DNA of 8,021 nt from an uncultured Clostridia bacterium (GTDB lineage Bacteria > Bacillota > Clostridia > Oscillospirales > Oscillospiraceae): assembly GCA_937907975.1 (NCBI GenBank), contig CALEQS010000268.1:1-8021 (forward strand), in the 5' to 3' direction. Made by a program: the position numbers and the translations under genes. The notes under the pieces were generated by a model, which saw nothing but the letters and a program-made list of their open reading frames with translations, made no database searches and was not told the DNA's origin. Of the stretch, positions 6,037-8,021 are shown piece by piece. Every line of letters starts with the position of its first letter. Position 1 is the first letter of the stretch.

Positions 6037-6114
6037 CGGTTCGCCAGTGTGCGAGCATAGCGAGTGCGCGCAGCGAACCGCAGCCCCTCCAACGAAGGCG
6101 CTGCCTTCGTTGGA
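6037..6114. repeat. Two inverted repeats in the glpK 3' region
   Basis: CGGTTCGC (6037-6044) pairs with GCGAACCG (6073-6080) around a 28-nt loop rich in GCGAG and GTGCGC words. TCCAACGAAGGC (6088-6099) pairs exactly with GCCTTCGTTGGA (6103-6114) across GCT, 2 nt beyond the glpK stop codon. The second hairpin has no T-run on the minus strand, so it more likely protects the glpK mRNA 3' end than terminates; termination is better placed at 5998-6030. Confidence 0.55.
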
Positions 6115-6116
6115 CT

Positions 6117-7601
6117 TTATTTTGCCCATCCACGGCACCGCTCCACGGCCTTGTGCCAGCTGGCCATGAGGGCCTCCCGCTTTTCCGCATCTGCCGTGGG
6201 CTGATAGATGGTGTCGCACACCCACAGGCGCTTCAGCTCCTCCTGATCGGCCCAGACGCCGGCGGCCAGACCGGCCAGATAGGCCGCGCCCAGCGCGGTG
6301 GTCTCCCGGATGGCCGGACGGCGTACAACGCATCCGGTCACATCCGCCTGAAACTGCATGAGGAAGCTGTCCCGGCTGGCGCCGCCGTCCGCCTTGAGCG
6401 ACCGGAGTTTTAAGCCGGTGTCCGCCTCCATGCACGCCACCAGATCGGCCACCTGATAGGCGATGGACTCCTGAGCGGCCCGGATGATGTGCTCCCGCTT
6501 TGTGCCCCGGGTCAGGCCGAAGATCGCCCCCCGGGCGTACATATCCCAGTGGGGCGCACCCAGCCCGGTGAAGGCGGGCACCAGATAGACCCCGCCGTTG
6601 TCCTCCACCTTCTGAGCATAATACTCCGCGTCCCGGCTCTCGGTGAAAAAGCGCATCTCATCCCGCAGCCACTGGATCACCGCGCCGCCCACAAAGACGG
6701 AGCCCTCCAGCGCGTACTGCACTTTTCCGTTCAACCCCACGGCAATGGTGCTCACCAGTCCGTTTTTGCTCTCACAGGGCTGAGAACCGGTGTTCATCAG
6801 CAGGAAGCAGCCGGTGCCATAGGTGTTTTTCGCCTCGCCCGCCTCAAAGCAGGTCTGGCCGAACAGGGCGGCCTGCTGATCGCCGGCAATGCCCGCGATG
6901 GGCACCTTCACGCCCTGAATGTCGGTATAGCCGTAGATCTCACTGCTGCTGCGCACCTCCGGGAGCATGGCCCGGGGGATGTCCAGCGCGTCCAGCAGTG
7001 TGTCGTCCCAGTCCAGCTTGTGGATGTCAAAGAGCATGGTGCGGCTGGCGTTGGTGTAGTCGGTCACATGGACGGCTCCGTTGGTCAGCTTCCACAGCAG
7101 CCAGCTGTCTACCGTGCCGAAGAGCACCTCGCCCCGCCGGGCCTTCTCCCGGGCCCTCTCCACATGGTCGAGGATCCACTTGATCTTGGTGGCGGAGAAA
7201 TAGGCGTCCGGGATCAGACCGGTGGTTTTGCGGATGTGGTCGGTGAGCCAGGCCTGCACCAGTTCGTCCACGATATCCGCCGTCCGGCGGCACTGCCACA
7301 CAATGGCGTTGTAGATGGGCTGGCCGGTGGCCTTGTCCCACAGAATGGTGGTTTCCCGCTGGTTGGTGATGCCGATGGCGGCAATGTCTTTGGGCGAGAT
7401 GCCGGTCTGGGCGATGATCTCCATCATCACCGCATACTGGCTGGACCAGATCTCCATGGCGTTGTGTTCCACCCAGCCGTCCTGGGGAAAATACTGCGTA
7501 AATTCCTTCTGGCTCACGCCAAGAATGTTCTGCTCCCGGTCAAACAAAATCGCCCGGGAGCTGGTGGTTCCCTGATCCAGGGAGAGCAGGTAGGTTCCCA
7601 T
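6117..7601 (-). CDS. glpK: Glycerol kinase
   Basis: This 494-aa cytoplasmic FGGY-family kinase phosphorylates glycerol to sn-glycerol 3-phosphate with ATP, feeding glycolysis and lipid synthesis. It has full family length. Visible landmarks are the N-terminal phosphate-binding DQGTTSSRAILFD (9-21), glycerol-site NQRET (80-84), YNAIVWQCRRT (97-107), catalytic-base region GDQQAALFG (Asp241), the YGTGCF loop (261-266) and FGGY signature 2 from GGVYLVPAFTGLGAPHW (336-352). The loop before Asp241 reads YGYTDIQGVKVPIAG and lacks the histidine that HPr phosphorylates in many low-GC Firmicute GlpKs, so PTS control by that route is unlikely. AGAAGG (7609-7614, minus strand) lies 7 nt from the ATG. No glpF, glpD or glpO gene adjoins it in the window; it is convergent with the S-component pseudogene and appears to be transcribed alone. 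Confidence 0.97.
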   Translation of the reverse strand: MGTYLLSLDQGTTSSRAILFDREQNILGVSQKEFTQYFPQDGWVEHNAMEIWSSQYAVMMEIIAQTGISPKDIAAIGITNQRETTILWDKATGQPIYNAIVWQCRRTADIVDELVQAWLTDHIRKTTGLIPDAYFSATKIKWILDHVERAREKARRGEVLFGTVDSWLLWKLTNGAVHVTDYTNASRTMLFDIHKLDWDDTLLDALDIPRAMLPEVRSSSEIYGYTDIQGVKVPIAGIAGDQQAALFGQTCFEAGEAKNTYGTGCFLLMNTGSQPCESKNGLVSTIAVGLNGKVQYALEGSVFVGGAVIQWLRDEMRFFTESRDAEYYAQKVEDNGGVYLVPAFTGLGAPHWDMYARGAIFGLTRGTKREHIIRAAQESIAYQVADLVACMEADTGLKLRSLKADGGASRDSFLMQFQADVTGCVVRRPAIRETTALGAAYLAGLAAGVWADQEELKRLWVCDTIYQPTADAEKREALMASWHKAVERCRGWAK

Positions 7602-7636
7602 GTGTGCACCTTCTCTGTTGAAATATTCGTGCCTCT

Positions 7637-7665
7637 ATCATAGCAGAACCGGGCAGAAACCGCAA
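7637..7665 (-). promoter_or_regulatory. glpK promoter
   Basis: On the minus strand TTGCGG (7660-7665) and TATGAT (7637-7642) are spaced by 17 bp, and the -10 is extended by TGC (7643-7645). It lies about 36 bp upstream of the glpK ATG, leaving a short leader. Confidence 0.65.
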
Positions 7666-7677
7666 TGTCTCTGCCCG
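7650..7677. promoter_or_regulatory. Inverted repeat over the glpK -35 box, operator candidate
   Basis: CGGGCAGA (7650-7657) and TCTGCCCG (7670-7677) are perfect complements separated by 12 bp. The glpK -35 hexamer lies within the spacer, so a dimeric protein bound here would block or reposition RNA polymerase. The repeat is seen; the regulator is unknown. It lies upstream of the likely transcription start, so it is not a glpK leader hairpin. Confidence 0.4.
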
Positions 7678-7693
7678 AGGAGAGGAGAAGGAT

Positions 7694-7885
7694 AAATTGG
7701 GGCTTGTTGCGCACCTTCAAAAGCCTTCCTCTTGAGGGGAAGGTGCCGAACGCAGTGAGGCGGATGAGGTGGCGACGAACAGAAAGCTATTCTAGACCTG
7801 CCCCCTCATCAGTCTGCTTCGCAGACAGCTTCCCCCCGAGGGGGAAGCCTTTCGGAAGTCCCTACTCTTCCACAAGCCCCAATTT
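7694..7885. mobile_element. 192-bp foldback (MITE-like) intergenic element with 14-bp terminal inverted repeats
   Basis: AAATTGGGGCTTGT (7694-7707) and its exact reverse complement (7872-7885) bound the element. Inside, each half carries a CTTCC/GGAAG hairpin: 7724-7743 on the left, and a perfect 9-bp stem at 7828-7848 on the right. Each half also carries a TGATGAGG/GGATGAGG-type word in inverted orientation, so the whole sequence folds back on itself. A further perfect stem is GTCTGC/GCAGAC (7812-7826). It encodes nothing credible. CCTTCCCCTCAAGGGGAAGG-like elements are, to my knowledge, scattered through genomes of gut Oscillospiraceae. No clear target-site duplication is visible, so true transposition is inferred from form only. 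Confidence 0.6.
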
Positions 7886-7922
7886 CCCACATTAGAAGAT
7901 GGTTAAAAAGCGCTGCATCCTC

Positions 7923-7951
7923 TTGGCTGCTGACGCAAATGGCGCTATAAT
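7923..7951 (+). promoter_or_regulatory. Promoter for a rightward gene beyond the window
   Basis: TTGGCT (7923-7928) and the consensus TATAAT (7946-7951) are spaced by exactly 17 bp. Transcription would start near 7958 and run to the right edge through a leader hairpin. No start codon with a convincing ribosome binding site is reached before the window ends; AGTGAGG (8005-8011) or a site at the edge may serve. Confidence 0.65.
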
Positions 7952-7967
7952 AAAAAAATAAAAAGCA

Positions 7968-7996
7968 AAGCGGCGTCCCGAATCGGGGCGCAGCTT
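7968..7996 (+). promoter_or_regulatory. 5' leader hairpin downstream of the edge promoter
   Basis: GCGTCCCG (7973-7980) pairs with CGGGGCGC (7984-7991, one G-T wobble) across AAT, and an outer AAGC/GCTT (7968-7971 with 7993-7996) extends it past one mismatch. It would form at the very 5' end of the transcript. TGTTTGAT follows, a weak U-tract, so it may be an mRNA-stabilising 5' hairpin or an attenuator. Confidence 0.45.
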
Positions 7997-8021
7997 GTTT
8001 GATAAGTGAGGTTTGAACAGG

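Noticed and set aside
5937..6435. Small open frames on both strands in the convergent gap and glpK 3' end
   Set aside because: They cross two terminator hairpins and the glpK coding region and show no plausible protein.
6489..7643. Plus-strand open frame of 384 codons
   Set aside because: It is the antisense shadow of glpK, for the same reason; no ribosome binding site or domain is seen.
7665..7895. Plus-strand open frame of 76 codons
   Set aside because: It runs through the foldback element and has no ribosome binding site or recognisable protein; the repeats explain its sequence.

Overview
The window looks like chromosome from a fairly GC-rich anaerobic Firmicute, most like the gut Oscillospiraceae (Flavonifractor/Oscillibacter-like). 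This is inferred from an oxygen-sensitive glycyl-radical-type gene pair, a clostridial butyryl/4-hydroxybutyrate-type CoA-transferase, an ECF-type S-component remnant, strong GGAGG-like ribosome binding sites, and a foldback intergenic element of the sort common in that group. No rRNA, tRNA, CRISPR array or phage gene was seen.

Layout. Positions 1-249 (minus) hold the N-terminal 83 residues of a LysR-type regulator that runs off the left edge. A 164-bp divergent control region (250-413) carries a TATACTA-N9-TAGTATA palindrome over the -10 box of the rightward operon. That operon encodes a 787-aa glycyl radical enzyme (GRE) family protein (414-2777), a radical-SAM GRE activase overlapping it by 7 nt (2771-3688), and a family I CoA-transferase 50 nt further on (3739-5034). 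Next come five perfect inverted repeats in 247 bp (5036-5282). After them lies a broken ECF transporter S-component gene (5362-5884) with one in-frame TAG and two single-base frameshifts. It ends in a strong terminator, and a bidirectional terminator separates it from the convergent glycerol kinase gene glpK (7601-6117, minus). Upstream of glpK are its promoter with an inverted repeat over the -35, a 192-bp foldback element with 14-bp perfect terminal inverted repeats (7694-7885), and a rightward promoter with a leader hairpin for a gene beyond the right edge.

How the genes may work together. LysR plus effector would switch on the GRE operon, the activase would install a radical on the GRE, and the CoA-transferase would move CoA onto or off a carboxylic acid made or used by the GRE reaction. 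The substrate is not identifiable from sequence.

The main surprise is that the invariant radical-bearing glycine in the C-terminal RVxGY motif of the GRE is threonine here (Thr762, codon ACC). The active-site cysteine (Cys429) and the surrounding fold are preserved, and all three of the activase's cysteine clusters are intact. The activase itself departs from the family's N-terminal DGPG motif (DGWG). The pair is therefore either a radical system working by an unusual route (another radical residue, or a glycine domain supplied in trans) or a full-length non-radical paralogue kept for another role. This is the observation most worth following up.
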